NCBI GenBank assembly: GCA_910577405.1
Contig: CAJTMG010000004.1
Span: 62,563-126,562 of the forward strand
DNA length: 64,000 nt
From: an uncultured Oscillibacter sp.
GTDB lineage: Bacteria; Bacillota; Clostridia; Oscillospirales; Oscillospiraceae
Direction of reading: 5' to 3'
How positions within the stretch are numbered: the first letter of the stretch is position 1; every line of letters starts with the position of its first letter. The translations under genes were made by a program, and so were the position numbers. Below, in pieces: positions 1 to 7,878 of this stretch. Below the pieces are notes generated by a model. It was not told the origin of the DNA, ran no database searches, and saw only the letters and a list, made by a program, of their open reading frames with translations.

Positions 1-83
1 ATAAGAGGCCTTGCTGTCATGCGGGGAAATTTACTTCGCGCTCTTTCAACCTCCCCCTTCTCCCAACAGCAGCCGGCGTATAA

Positions 84-118
84 AAAGGAGCCGTACAGCT
101 ATTACACCGTACGGCCCA
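84..118 (-). terminator. Terminator-like hairpin, minus-strand polarity
   Basis: GCCGTAC and GTACGGC arms enclose a loop. Read on the minus strand the hairpin is followed by TTTTTAT; on the plus strand no T-run follows. No minus-strand gene just to the right uses it, so its role is unclear. Bases 1-353 otherwise hold no gene I can support; the only other signal is a weak promoter for hpf. Confidence 0.35.
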
Positions 119-273
119 AGCGGGTGGGATATTGGAAAGCTTCCTATATCAAAGTAACATATTTCCAACACTTTGTAAATGGGAAGTTTTGACGTTTTAC
201 CACTGCTTTTGCCGAATTTTGCCCCCGTTTCCGGCCTCTTTGGGAAATTTTTTCAGATTGACGAAATTTCCTC

Positions 274-302
274 TTTCCAAACCCAAAAATATGTGTTATA
301 TT
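274..302 (+). promoter_or_regulatory. Putative promoter for hpf
   Basis: TTTCCA, a 17-base spacer and TATATT lie about 50 bases ahead of the hpf start. The -35 box is a poor match, so this is tentative. Confidence 0.35.
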
Positions 303-353
303 ATACAAAAGGGGATTCGTTTTCCCCGGCTGTACACGAAAGGAGCGATCTCG

Positions 354-902
354 ATGAAATACAGCTATACCTGTAAGAAAGTCTCCCTGAACGATTCCAT
401 CAAGAGCTACGCCGAAAAGAAAATCTCCAAGCTGGAACGCTACTTCCGGGAGGAGGACACCACCGCTTACGTCACCTTCACCGTGGAGAAGGACCACCTC
501 TGCACTGTGGAAATCACCATTCGCGGCGGCGGCACCATGCTCCGCGCTCAGACCCAGGCCCCCGACGGCGATATGCGGGGCGCTGTTGACGCGGCGGTGG
601 GCTATATCGAGCGCCAGATTCTCAAAAATAAGACCCGTCTCGCCAAGAGGCTCCGCAGCGAGGGCTTCCCTGCCGCCGCGCCTGCCGGTGATTTCGAGGT
701 CGCCGAGGAGAAGGAGTTCCCTGTGGTCCGTACCAAGCGCTTCTCTGTCAAGCCTATGAGCACCGAGGAAGCAATTCTCCAGATGAACCTCCTGGACCAC
801 AGCTTCTTCGTCTTCCGCAGCAGTGAGGATGACAGCCTGTCCATCGTCTACCGCAGAAAGAGCGGCGGTTACGGCCTCATTGTCACCGACGAGGAAGAGT
901 AA
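354..902 (+). CDS. hpf: Ribosome hibernation promoting factor, long form
   Basis: 182 residues. The long-form HPF/RaiA family binds idle 30S subunits in the cytoplasm and promotes formation of inactive 100S ribosome dimers. Residues 1 to about 100 show the S30AE beta-alpha-beta pattern (MKYSYTCKKV start, then an alpha helix rich in Lys/Arg). The C-terminal 60 residues (from about VVRTKRFSVKPM, then EEAILQMNLLDHSFFVF) are the dimerisation domain typical of the Gram-positive long form. The start at 354 is chosen because AAAGGAG lies just upstream and the family motif begins there; the frame is open further upstream, but without similarity. The gene stands alone and ends in a strong terminator. 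Confidence 0.95.
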   Translation: MKYSYTCKKVSLNDSIKSYAEKKISKLERYFREEDTTAYVTFTVEKDHLCTVEITIRGGGTMLRAQTQAPDGDMRGAVDAAVGYIERQILKNKTRLAKRLRSEGFPAAAPAGDFEVAEEKEFPVVRTKRFSVKPMSTEEAILQMNLLDHSFFVFRSSEDDSLSIVYRRKSGGYGLIVTDEEE

Positions 903-941
903 GGCCGTCCATAGCGCGCAACTCCCTGCAATGCCTTTTCC

Positions 942-977
942 GCAGGTCCCCTGGGTTTCCGGGGGGCTTGCTTTTTT
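942..977 (+). terminator. Rho-independent terminator of hpf
   Basis: A 10-bp GC-rich stem (GCAGGTCCCC with GGGGGCTTGC, including G-U pairs) is followed by TTTTTT. Confidence 0.75.
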
Positions 978-998
978 ATGGTCGTCTCCCCTTTGCGC

Positions 999-1030
999 AA
1001 AAAACGACCGGCAGACTGCTCTACCGGCCG
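999..1030 (-). terminator. Rho-independent terminator of ribU
   Basis: On the minus strand CGGCCGG pairs with CCGGTCG and is followed by TTTTTTG, about 30 bases past the ribU stop. Confidence 0.75.
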
Positions 1031-1057
1031 ATTTCTCCGTTTTTGCTGCTGGATGGT

Positions 1058-1804
1058 TCAGATTTTGCCCGCCAGTACCAGCGTCAGTACCGTAAAGGTT
1101 GCCAGAAGCGCCAGCGAGAACAGAAGGAAGCCCATTTTCGCCCCCGTGCTTTCCGTGCTCTGGGATTCCGGTACAAGCCGGGCTTTCCGGAGGGCGGTGA
1201 CTACAGGTTTGTACAGAAGCAGCGTCAGGGCCATGTTCAGACCGCCTTTGAAGACGTTGAAGGGCAGGAAGACCGTCGGAAGCATGGCGGCAACCACGGC
1301 CCTGTCCATGTGCTTATAAATCGGGGTAATCAGGTAGTTCCAGAGAAGCATCACTGCCGTCAGGGTCACAATGCTTACGCTCAAGCCCAGAACCGCGCCT
1401 TTCAGGGTATGCCTTTTCTTGTAAATCAGCGCCGCGGGGCACGCAAACGAACAGGCTGCAAGACAATTCATAATGCAGCCGATGGGTCCGGTCTCGCCGA
1501 CGGTGAACATCTCGATCACGGCCACCGCCACGGAAATCAGCGCGGCGGACAGAGGACCAAACAGAAAGCCGCCGATTGCCACCACCGTGCCCTTGATTTC
1601 CATCTGGAGGAATCCCGCGACCTTCGGCAGGAGGTTGCTCAGGAGCATGGCAAGGTACGTCAGGGCGGTGAGCATGGCAAGGGCGGTCAGCTTCTTTGTG
1701 TCCACCCGGCGGCCGCTGCGGATGACCTCCCCGGATTGGTCGAGAATCTGGACATCCTGGGCAACGAGGGCGCTGCCGGTTTCGGTCTGGCTGTTGTAAG
1801 ACAT
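1058..1804 (-). CDS. ribU: Riboflavin ECF transporter S component
   Basis: 248 residues. RibU proteins are the substrate-binding membrane subunits of energy-coupling-factor transporters and import riboflavin. The sequence shows about six hydrophobic segments, starting with the signature KLTALAMLTALTYLAMLL and continuing through GFLQMEIKGTVVAIGGFLFGP, typical of the family. A hydrophilic N-terminal tail of about 35 residues precedes it. The ATG at 1804 is preferred because AAAGGAG lies 11 bases upstream and the longer frame adds only unlikely sequence. The ECF ATPases and EcfT are not in this window. An FMN riboswitch and a consensus promoter stand upstream, which independently supports a flavin role and implies repression when FMN is plentiful. 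Confidence 0.93.
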   Translation of the reverse strand: MSYNSQTETGSALVAQDVQILDQSGEVIRSGRRVDTKKLTALAMLTALTYLAMLLSNLLPKVAGFLQMEIKGTVVAIGGFLFGPLSAALISVAVAVIEMFTVGETGPIGCIMNCLAACSFACPAALIYKKRHTLKGAVLGLSVSIVTLTAVMLLWNYLITPIYKHMDRAVVAAMLPTVFLPFNVFKGGLNMALTLLLYKPVVTALRKARLVPESQSTESTGAKMGFLLFSLALLATFTVLTLVLAGKI

Positions 1805-1913
1805 AATAAAACACACTCCTTTGTCAAACTTGAACACCCTGGAATCCTTTGACTTCTCCAAGGTAACAAGCGGCAAAAGAGCGCACGCCAAAAAACACGG
1901 CCTTACCGCATTT

Positions 1914-2032
1914 ATCTTCTTCCATCCAGACTGTCACTGTTGGTCCCGGAGTTCCACCGGGTCAGCGGAAACCATACGGCTCCCGGTCGCGGACTATACC
2001 GCCAGTGGGGAATTGCACCCCGCCCTGAAGAC
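1914..2032 (-). ncRNA. FMN riboswitch (RFN element)
   Basis: On the minus strand the conserved blocks of the FMN aptamer appear in order: TCAGGGCGGGGTG, AATTCCCCACTGGCGGT, AGTCCGCGA, the CCGGGAGCC / CCGGTGGAACTCCGGG arms, and the closing GATGGAAGAAGATAA. It sits between a consensus promoter (2057-2085) and ribU (start 1804). A short hairpin followed by six T (around 1895-1905) may be the expression platform, but I could not settle whether control is transcriptional or translational. Confidence 0.93.
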
Positions 2033-2056
2033 AAAGTATTCGGTTGTTCTGCTGTC

Positions 2057-2085
2057 AGTATACGACAGGTCCGACGAAATTGCAA
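2057..2085 (-). promoter_or_regulatory. Promoter for the FMN riboswitch / ribU transcript
   Basis: On the minus strand TTGCAA, 17 bases, TATACT, placed about 25 bases ahead of the aptamer. Confidence 0.8.
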
Positions 2086-2159
2086 TAGGGGATTTCATTT
2101 TTTTCGTATATTTTTTTCGACGGCTTACAAGAAAAGCAACGCCGCCGGGCCTCCCTTTG

Positions 2160-2453
2160 TTAATCTTCTAACGTATTTTGCAGGTCATTCAGAATTTCTT
2201 CCGGTTTCTCGTATTCCAGGATATCCTCTACGCGGCAGTCCAGAACATAGCAGACCTTGGCGAGAAAATCCAGGTCCAGCCGTTCTATGCTCTTTGCTTT
2301 GTAATAGTGGTCAACCGTTGGATATTTAACGCCTGTCAGGACAGAGAGACGATTGCGGGTAATATTACGGCTATCCATAAGCTCCACAAGTTTCAGGACT
2401 ATACGCCCATATTCGCCGATATGATAACTGACGATACTTCTTTCCTCACCCAT
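2160..2453 (-). CDS. XRE-family helix-turn-helix regulator
   Basis: 97 residues, a compact Cro/CI-type DNA-binding protein of the short YozG-like kind. The core reads LVELMDSRNITRNRLSVLTG, VKYPTVDHYYKAKSIERLDL and DFLAKVCYVLDCRVEDILEY: a five-helix HTH with the usual conserved end '..LDCRVEDILEYE'. A strong AGAAGGAGGGAG ribosome site precedes the ATG at 2453. It is transcribed away from the 50-residue gene at 2634; their shared upstream region contains direct repeats and a perfect palindrome over that gene's -10 box, so regulation of the neighbour and of itself is a fair inference. No effector domain is present. Confidence 0.88.
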   Translation of the reverse strand: MGEERSIVSYHIGEYGRIVLKLVELMDSRNITRNRLSVLTGVKYPTVDHYYKAKSIERLDLDFLAKVCYVLDCRVEDILEYEKPEEILNDLQNTLED

Positions 2454-2557
2454 AGCTCTCCCTCCTTCTGTCTTATATTATCACAGTTATTCTATTTCAG
2501 CATTCTTCCTATTAAATATATATCTATACACCATTTGTAATATTTTAGTATATTATA

Positions 2558-2586
2558 TTGACATTATGTAGATTTTAGTATATACC
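2558..2586 (+). promoter_or_regulatory. Promoter of the 50-residue gene
   Basis: TTGACA (2558-2563), 17 bases, TATACC (2581-2586). The -10 box lies inside the palindrome at 2578-2592. Confidence 0.7.
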
Positions 2587-2592
2587 ATATAC
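2578..2592. promoter_or_regulatory. Palindromic operator candidate GTATAT-ACC-ATATAC
   Basis: Perfect 6-bp inverted repeat with a 3-base centre covering the -10 box. The 12-base direct repeat ATTTTAGTATAT occurs at 2542-2553 and again at 2572-2583, running into the palindrome 30 bp (about three helical turns) later. Likely target of the divergent XRE protein (inference). Confidence 0.55.
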
Positions 2593-2633
2593 AGGGATAA
2601 CCTTAAATAAGAATAAAGAAGGAGAAACGAACC

Positions 2634-2786
2634 ATGGCAGACTATCAGAAGCTCTACACGATAATTTTCAACGCCGTAACCGATGCCCTGAACGCCTTGG
2701 ACGAACAGAACGCCGGTCAAGCAAAGGAAATCCTCCGGGCGGCGCAGCAGGCCACGGAAGAACGATACATTGACGCAGAGGGATAA
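2634..2786 (+). CDS. Small acidic protein of unknown function
   Basis: 50 residues: begins MADYQKLYTIIFNAVTDALN and continues with a helix rich in Ala, Gln and Glu (ALDEQNAGQAKEILRAAQQA). It looks like a single helical hairpin, soluble, without cysteines or a signal peptide. AAGGAGA lies 7 bases before the ATG, a consensus-like promoter stands upstream and a terminator follows immediately, so it is a real monocistronic gene. I recognise similar short proteins from clostridial genomes but no function. Its place opposite the XRE gene suggests that regulator controls it. Confidence 0.75.
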   Translation: MADYQKLYTIIFNAVTDALNALDEQNAGQAKEILRAAQQATEERYIDAEG

Positions 2787-2825
2787 AAAAACGCCGGCGG
2801 TGCAATTCCGTCGGCATTCTTTATT
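2785..2825. terminator. Bidirectional terminator
   Basis: GCCGGCGG and CCGTCGGC arms with a 7-base loop, A-run on the left and TTCTTTATTT on the right. It can serve both the 50-residue gene (+) and udk (-). Confidence 0.75.
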
Positions 2826-2839
2826 TACAGGTTCCTCCT

Positions 2840-3457
2840 TTATTCCCCGTCCAGGTGGCTTTGGATGCGCTGCATAATCATTTCCTGCGCCACAAGATTA
2901 TGCCCGCCTTCCAGCACTACGATATCCGCGTATTTCCGGGACGGCTCCACATACTGCTCGTGCATGGGCTTTACCGTGGTCAGATACTGGATGACGACAG
3001 AACGCAGTGTCCGGCCGCGCTCTTCCACATCCCGCAGACAGCGCCGCAGAATCCGCACATCCGCGTCCGTCTCCACGAAAATCTTGATGTCGAACATCTC
3101 CCGCAGCTCCGGGTCCTGGAAAATCAGAATGCCTTCGACAATCAGGACCTTTGTGGGGAAAATCTCCAGCGTCTCGTCCGTCCGGTTGTGGTCCACGTAG
3201 GAGTACACCGGGCAGCGGATAGAACGCCCGGCTTTCAGCTCCCTCAAGTGTTCCACCAGAAGCCCTGTGTCAAACGCGTCCGGATGGTCGTAGTTCTGCT
3301 TCGCCCGTTCCTCGTAGGTCTTCCCTTCCTGCCGCTTGTAGTAGTTGTCGTGTCCGATCACCGTGACCTCCTGGCCAAAATGGTCCTTCAGATGCCGGGT
3401 CAGGGTCGTTTTGCCGGAACCTGTCCCCCCGGCTATGCCAATCAGAATCGCCCCCAT
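2840..3457 (-). CDS. udk: Uridine kinase
   Basis: 205 residues, the usual length for bacterial Udk. It phosphorylates uridine and cytidine with ATP or GTP in pyrimidine salvage. The P-loop GIAGGTGSGKTT is at residues 6-17; GHDNYYK, YDHPDAFD, the lid region CPVYSYVDHNRT, IVEGILIF and the arginine-rich DADVRILRRCLRD stretch are all present. The ATG at 3457 is chosen because the P-loop follows at the family-typical distance; upstream in-frame codons overlap the promoter. It is transcribed alone from its own promoter. Confidence 0.94.
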   Translation of the reverse strand: MGAILIGIAGGTGSGKTTLTRHLKDHFGQEVTVIGHDNYYKRQEGKTYEERAKQNYDHPDAFDTGLLVEHLRELKAGRSIRCPVYSYVDHNRTDETLEIFPTKVLIVEGILIFQDPELREMFDIKIFVETDADVRILRRCLRDVEERGRTLRSVVIQYLTTVKPMHEQYVEPSRKYADIVVLEGGHNLVAQEMIMQRIQSHLDGE

Positions 3458-3506
3458 CTTGCTGAATCCCTCTCTTTCCCCTGAAAATTCCGCGCCTGTC
3501 CCTACC

Positions 3507-3534
3507 ATTATATAGCAAATCGCCGAAAAAGCAA
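3507..3534 (-). promoter_or_regulatory. Promoter of udk
   Basis: On the minus strand TTGCTT, 16 bases, TATAAT. Confidence 0.65.
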
Positions 3535-3575
3535 GAACAAGCGAGAAAATTAACAAAATTTCGACGGTTTCTCCC

Positions 3576-3604
3576 TTGACGGCGGCTGAAAAAATCAGTA
3601 TGAT
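3576..3604 (+). promoter_or_regulatory. Promoter of the zinc-ribbon/BIG2 gene
   Basis: TTGACG, 17 bases, TATGAT, 42 bases ahead of the ATG at 3646. Confidence 0.7.
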
Positions 3605-3645
3605 GAAAAGGCACGAATCACGATTCTTTTTGGAGGCACAATTCT

Positions 3646-4668
3646 ATGGCTATGAAACGCTGCCCCGACTGTGGGGAGAGATACTCGGATACATATAAAA
3701 ACTGCCCTTTCTGCGAGGAGGACAAGCTCTGGGAGGATGAGGAGGAATTCCCCAGCCGGGGCGGGCATCGGGGAGGCCGGGGACAGATGAACCTGATGAC
3801 CCCTACCCTGATCGTCCTGATTGTCCTGATGGCCTGCGTCCTGGTCTGGCTCCTGTACGGCGATAAGCTCTCCGAACGCTTCTCCCGTGGGGACGATACG
3901 CCGGATACCACTCAAGTCACGCCTCAAGAGCCTACGCCCGGCATCAGCGATACCCCGCCCGCCGGTGACGGAAGCGCTGCGGAACCCGGCGAGGACGAGA
4001 ATAACGGTCAAATGCCTGAAAATCCTGACGAGGGCGCTTCCGGCGGGGCTGGTAATCCGGATGCAGGCGGTTCTGGTTCTGGCTCCGGCTCCGGCACTGC
4101 TGGGGGCGGCACCAGCTACACGTCCCTGTCCCAGCTTCCCGGCGGCCTGACTGTCAGCAATCCCGATTTCACCCGGCAGGTCAGCGAGGGCGTCTACCGT
4201 CTGCGGGTCTCCGGCGGTTCCGGAACTTACACCTGGGTCAGCGAAAATCCCGCCATTGCCACCGTGGACAGCAACGGCAACGTAACCCCTGTGGCCAACG
4301 GTACCGTCAACATCCTGGTCAGCGACGGAAGCAAAAAGGCCGTCAGTATCGTCCGGGTCAAGGGCGGCGGTTCTCCTTCCTCCGGTTCCTCCGGGTCTTC
4401 TGGTTCCTCCGGGTCTTCTGGATCTTCTGGTTCCTCCGGGTCCGGCGGCGCGGTTTCCCTGAACCGGGAGGATATGACCCTGAAAGTCGGCGAGAGTTTC
4501 TCCCTGAAGCTCAGCGGCGTGACTTCCAGCCTTACCTGGGCCGTAGGAAACAGCAGCATCGCCACTGTTTCCGGCAGCGGCAGCGTTACCGGTGTCAGCG
4601 TGGGTCAGACTACCGTGACCGTCTCTTGGGATGGAAATTCCCGGTCCTGCATTGTCCGCGTGAAATAA
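3646..4668 (+). CDS. Zinc-ribbon membrane protein with two Ig-like (BIG2) domains
   Basis: 340 residues. Residues 5-24 form a zinc ribbon (CPDC...CPFC); a single hydrophobic span lies at about 51-71 (LMTPTLIVLIVLMACVLVWLL). An acidic/Pro/Gly linker and a Gly-Ser stretch follow. The remainder holds two BIG2-type beta domains at about 165-243 and 268-340, each with the 'W...N..IATVD/S..G.VT.V..G...I.V' pattern, separated by tandem SGS repeats. The topology implied is a cytoplasmic zinc ribbon and extracellular Ig domains. TTTGGAGGC precedes the ATG. Function unknown; a surface-adhesive or cell-wall-sensing role is inference. Confidence 0.8.
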   Translation: MAMKRCPDCGERYSDTYKNCPFCEEDKLWEDEEEFPSRGGHRGGRGQMNLMTPTLIVLIVLMACVLVWLLYGDKLSERFSRGDDTPDTTQVTPQEPTPGISDTPPAGDGSAAEPGEDENNGQMPENPDEGASGGAGNPDAGGSGSGSGSGTAGGGTSYTSLSQLPGGLTVSNPDFTRQVSEGVYRLRVSGGSGTYTWVSENPAIATVDSNGNVTPVANGTVNILVSDGSKKAVSIVRVKGGGSPSSGSSGSSGSSGSSGSSGSSGSGGAVSLNREDMTLKVGESFSLKLSGVTSSLTWAVGNSSIATVSGSGSVTGVSVGQTTVTVSWDGNSRSCIVRVK

Positions 4669-4720
4669 ACTTTCTGTCCCCGGGCGCGCCTGCGTTCGGG
4701 GATATTTCATTGTTTGTACA

Positions 4721-4749
4721 TTGCTTCATGGGGAAAATCGTGGTATGAT
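4721..4749 (+). promoter_or_regulatory. Promoter of the ABC transporter operon
   Basis: TTGCTT, 17 bases, TATGAT, 44 bases before the ATG at 4793. Confidence 0.65.
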
Positions 4750-4792
4750 GGCAGAGGTATTGCAGTCTGTTTTTTGATAAGGAGGGTTCTTT

Positions 4793-6544
4793 ATGACAAC
4801 CAGGGACTTTCAGCAGAAATCCGCTGCGCGTATCTTCTTTTCTTATTTCATCCCCCATCGGAAACTCTTCTTCGCTGACCTCTTCTGCGCTTTGCTTATC
4901 TCCTTGATCGATCTGGCCTTTCCCTACGTCTCCCGCTGGTGTATGTATGAGCTTTTGCCTCAGAGCGCATACCGGGCTTTTTTTGCCGTTATGACCGTTG
5001 TCGTGATCGCGTTCGTTCTCCGGGCCCTGCTCCATTACGTTATCAGCTATTGGGGGCATACCTTCGGCATCCTGGTGGAGGCTGATATCCGTCACGACCT
5101 CTTCCGGCATATGCAGGAGCTGAGCTTCGACTACTACGACAGGAACCGTACCGGACAGCTGATGAGCCGTTTGACCGCTGACCTCTTCGATATCACCGAG
5201 CTCGCCCACCATGGCCCGGAGGACGTGTTTATCTCCGGCGTGACCATCGTTGGCGCTCTTGCGGTTATGTTCCGGATTCAATGGCGGCTGGCGCTGGTGA
5301 TTCTGGTCATTATGCCTGTGTTTATCGGGGTGGTCTGGCAGTGCCGGAATTCTATGAGCAAAGCGTCCGCGGCGTTGAAGCAGAGAACGGCGGTGATCAA
5401 TTCTGATATCGAGTCCGGGCTTTCGGGTATCCGTACCGCCAAAGCCTTCGCCAACGAGGACGCTGAACTGCGGAAATTCGACAGCTCCAATGACAGCTTC
5501 AAGACCTCCAAACGGGCTTTTCATCGGGCTATGGGACGCTTTAACGCTTCCATGGAGTTCTTCCTCAGCCTGCTCTCTGCCGTTGTGATTGCCGCCGGCG
5601 GATGGCTTATCATGGAGGGCCGGATGGATACTGTGGATTTGATTACGTTCAGCTTGTATATCACTGCCTTTGTCAATCCTATCCGGAAGCTTTCCCAGTT
5701 CGCCGAGCTGTTCGCCAACGGTACTGCTGGTTTTGGGCGCTTCCTGGCCTTGATGCGGGAAGAACCTGCCTTGAAGGACGCTCCCAACGCCAGGCCTCTG
5801 TCTGATGTGAAGGGCCGCATTGACGTGGATCATGTGAGTTTTGCCTATCAGGGAGATTTGGCGGTTCTGCATGACGTGGACCTTCATATCCGGCCGGGAG
5901 AAACGCTTGCTATCGTGGGGCCGTCCGGCGGCGGAAAGTCTACCCTTTGTCAGCTGATCCCGCGGTTTTATGAGGTTTCGGATGGTTCGATACGGCTGGA
6001 CGGACAGGATGTGCGGGCAGTCACACAGGTTTCTTTGCATCAGAACGTAGGCGTGGTTCAGCAGGATGTCTTTCTGTTCGCGGCAAGCATTCTGGAAAAT
6101 ATCCGCTATGGCCGTCCCGACGCTTCGGAAGAGGACGTCGCCCGGGCCGCGCGGATGGCTGAAATCTATGACGATATCATCGCAATGCCGGACGGGTTCA
6201 ATACCTATGTAGGCGAACGGGGCGTTCTCTTGTCCGGCGGGCAGAAACAGCGGATTTCTATCGCCCGGATTTTCCTGAAGGACCCGCCGGTGCTGATTCT
6301 CGACGAGGCTACGTCAGCCCTGGACAGCGTGACAGAAGCCCGATTGCAGGCCGCTTTTGACAAACTGGCCCAGGGACGGACAACCATTATCATCGCCCAT
6401 CGCCTGTCTACCGTACGGAACGCTGACAGGATTGCCGTCATTGAAGAGGGTCGGGTCGTGGAACTGGGTTCCCATGAGGAATTGATGTCCCGAAATGGCT
6501 CCTATGCCGCCTTGGTCCGGACACAGGAGCTGCGCCATGGATAA
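4793..6544 (+). CDS. ABC exporter half-transporter (fused membrane and ATPase domains)
   Basis: 583 residues, the normal size for an MsbA/BmrA-type half-transporter that works as a dimer in the plasma membrane. Six membrane spans occupy about residues 20-310. The nucleotide-binding domain has Walker A GPSGGGKST (376-384), the signature LSGGQ (480-484), Walker B with D504-E505, and the H-loop IIAHRLST. The substrate cannot be told from sequence; a multidrug or lipid-like export role is family knowledge only. AAGGAGG precedes the ATG. The last 8 bases overlap the next gene, indicating translational coupling. Confidence 0.9.
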   Translation: MTTRDFQQKSAARIFFSYFIPHRKLFFADLFCALLISLIDLAFPYVSRWCMYELLPQSAYRAFFAVMTVVVIAFVLRALLHYVISYWGHTFGILVEADIRHDLFRHMQELSFDYYDRNRTGQLMSRLTADLFDITELAHHGPEDVFISGVTIVGALAVMFRIQWRLALVILVIMPVFIGVVWQCRNSMSKASAALKQRTAVINSDIESGLSGIRTAKAFANEDAELRKFDSSNDSFKTSKRAFHRAMGRFNASMEFFLSLLSAVVIAAGGWLIMEGRMDTVDLITFSLYITAFVNPIRKLSQFAELFANGTAGFGRFLALMREEPALKDAPNARPLSDVKGRIDVDHVSFAYQGDLAVLHDVDLHIRPGETLAIVGPSGGGKSTLCQLIPRFYEVSDGSIRLDGQDVRAVTQVSLHQNVGVVQQDVFLFAASILENIRYGRPDASEEDVARAARMAEIYDDIIAMPDGFNTYVGERGVLLSGGQKQRISIARIFLKDPPVLILDEATSALDSVTEARLQAAFDKLAQGRTTIIIAHRLSTVRNADRIAVIEEGRVVELGSHEELMSRNGSYAALVRTQELRHG

Positions 6545-7334
6545 GGGACAGCTTCTGGACCGCGTGGGGGCTTTGGGAGAGGACCGGCTTGTGCTGGCCA
6601 AGATCCTAGACCGCGCGGCACAGGCTTTGCATCGAAACGTTCCTGCCGCTACCGATTTCCTTTCCCCTCAGCAGCAGATTCAGGCATTGGACTTGCTGCG
6701 GCTGGCGGAGGTGCCGTCATCTTCTTATGTCCTTACCGGCGGTTACGAGGGCGCGGAACGGCAGTTGTTTCTCTTCCTTCCCGATTGGCTGGAGCCGGAA
6801 GACGCGTTGACTGACAGTCCGATTCGGGTTTTGCGGGCGGCGTTCAGGGCTGCGGACGCGCCGGGACATCGGGATTTTTTGGGCAGTTTGATGGGAATCG
6901 GCATTGTCCGGGAGAAAATCGGGGATATTTTAGTCGGGCCTGACAGCGCGGACCTTCTGGTGCTGGAAAGCGTGGAGTCATTCCTGCTTCAAAGCTGGAC
7001 CTCCGCTGGACGCGCAAAGCTGAACGTCTCCAGCATCCCGCCGGACTGCCTCCATATCCCAGCCACTAAACGGGAGGAAATCCGGGATACCGTGTCTTCC
7101 CTGCGGCTGGATGCAGTAACAGCCTCAGGATTCCGGATGGCCCGGGGCAAGGCGGCGGATTTGATCGCGGCCGGCAGGGTCCAATTGAACTGGCGGGAGT
7201 GTGCCAAACCTGACCGGCTGCTGCAAGAGGGTGATGTAATTTCCGCAAGAGGTTACGGCAAATTCAAGCTGACCGAAATCGGAAGGCTGACCAAAAAAGG
7301 CCGTACCGCAATCACACTGATGAAATACGTCTGA
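6537..7334 (+). CDS. S4-domain RNA-binding protein, YlmH-like
   Basis: 265 residues. The C-terminal part carries an S4 fold ('LRLDAVTASGFRMARGKAADLIAAGRVQLNW', then 'LLQEGDVISARGYGKFKL'), as in YlmH, which binds stalled 50S-peptidyl-tRNA complexes or RNA in Firmicutes. The N-terminal 170 residues match the YlmH layout, including the conserved 'HRDFLGSLMGIGIVREKIGDILV' block. The ATG at 6537 lies inside the end of the ABC transporter gene. In many Firmicutes this gene sits in the cell-division cluster next to sepF; here it follows a transporter instead, which is unusual. Confidence 0.85.
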   Translation: MDKGQLLDRVGALGEDRLVLAKILDRAAQALHRNVPAATDFLSPQQQIQALDLLRLAEVPSSSYVLTGGYEGAERQLFLFLPDWLEPEDALTDSPIRVLRAAFRAADAPGHRDFLGSLMGIGIVREKIGDILVGPDSADLLVLESVESFLLQSWTSAGRAKLNVSSIPPDCLHIPATKREEIRDTVSSLRLDAVTASGFRMARGKAADLIAAGRVQLNWRECAKPDRLLQEGDVISARGYGKFKLTEIGRLTKKGRTAITLMKYV

Positions 7335-7663
7335 AATCACAGTGAGTACCGTAGAAGCAGGGGCGCCTTCGAGGAAATGCGGGAGCGAAGCGGCTCGCAT
7401 CACTGCTCCTCCGCGCACTCAAAACGCCTGATACATTGAACAGCCATATGCGTTGAAGGAATTGAATGCACGGCAGATGCCACTATTCAATGCCTGCGCC
7501 CCGCGCCAGACTGTCAGTGAATATTGCACCATAACAAAAAGGGACCGCCAGCAATCTTTATACCCGGCTTTCCTGTAAATTAAAGAAGAGGAAAAGGAAA
7601 AGGAAAAAGAAAAAGATTCAGTGAGTCCTATGGGAGAGCCATCAAAATCAGGAGGCATAGGCG
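7335..7663. other. Intergenic region without a supported gene
   Basis: Contains an inverted repeat ATTGAAT / ATTCAAT (around 7458-7490) and a purine-only (GGAAAA)n-like tract near 7588-7615. I see no convincing reading frame, promoter or RNA. Confidence 0.5.
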
Positions 7664-7878
7664 ATGTTGGAATTGGAATACAAATTTGAGCAGGCCGCGG
7701 CAGCAAAGGGATTCTTCGCAGGCAAATCCCTGGAACATCGGAGGCCGTCCAGCGCCGTGGAAAACAGGGCTGGCGTTTTTGCGGTTACGTCCCGGCGGAG
7801 CAGGCGGACGGCTGGATTACGCAGGTGGACCTTGTATTTGAACGGGAGGTGAGTACACATGACGCAGGAACAGATTAA
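7664..7878 (+). pseudogene. DUF4177-like gene with a one-base frameshift
   Basis: The first frame begins at an ATG at 7664 after AGGAGGC and reads LEYKFEQAAAAKGFFAGKSLEHR, the start of a DUF4177-type small protein. Near 7740 the frame is lost; the next frame continues with EAVQRRGKQGWRFCGYVP and GWITQVDLVFERE, the family's second half ('..GWR.V.Y.P......I..IDLVFE..'). One extra G in the run at 7739-7742 would restore a single frame of about 71 residues ending at 7878, overlapping the next gene by 20 bases. Either a true recent frameshift or a sequencing/assembly error in a G-run. The function of the family is unknown. Confidence 0.7.

Noticed and set aside
1..353. raiA-type leader RNA upstream of hpf
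   Set aside because: Position would suit it, but I could not find the expected conserved sequence by eye; a covariance search would decide.
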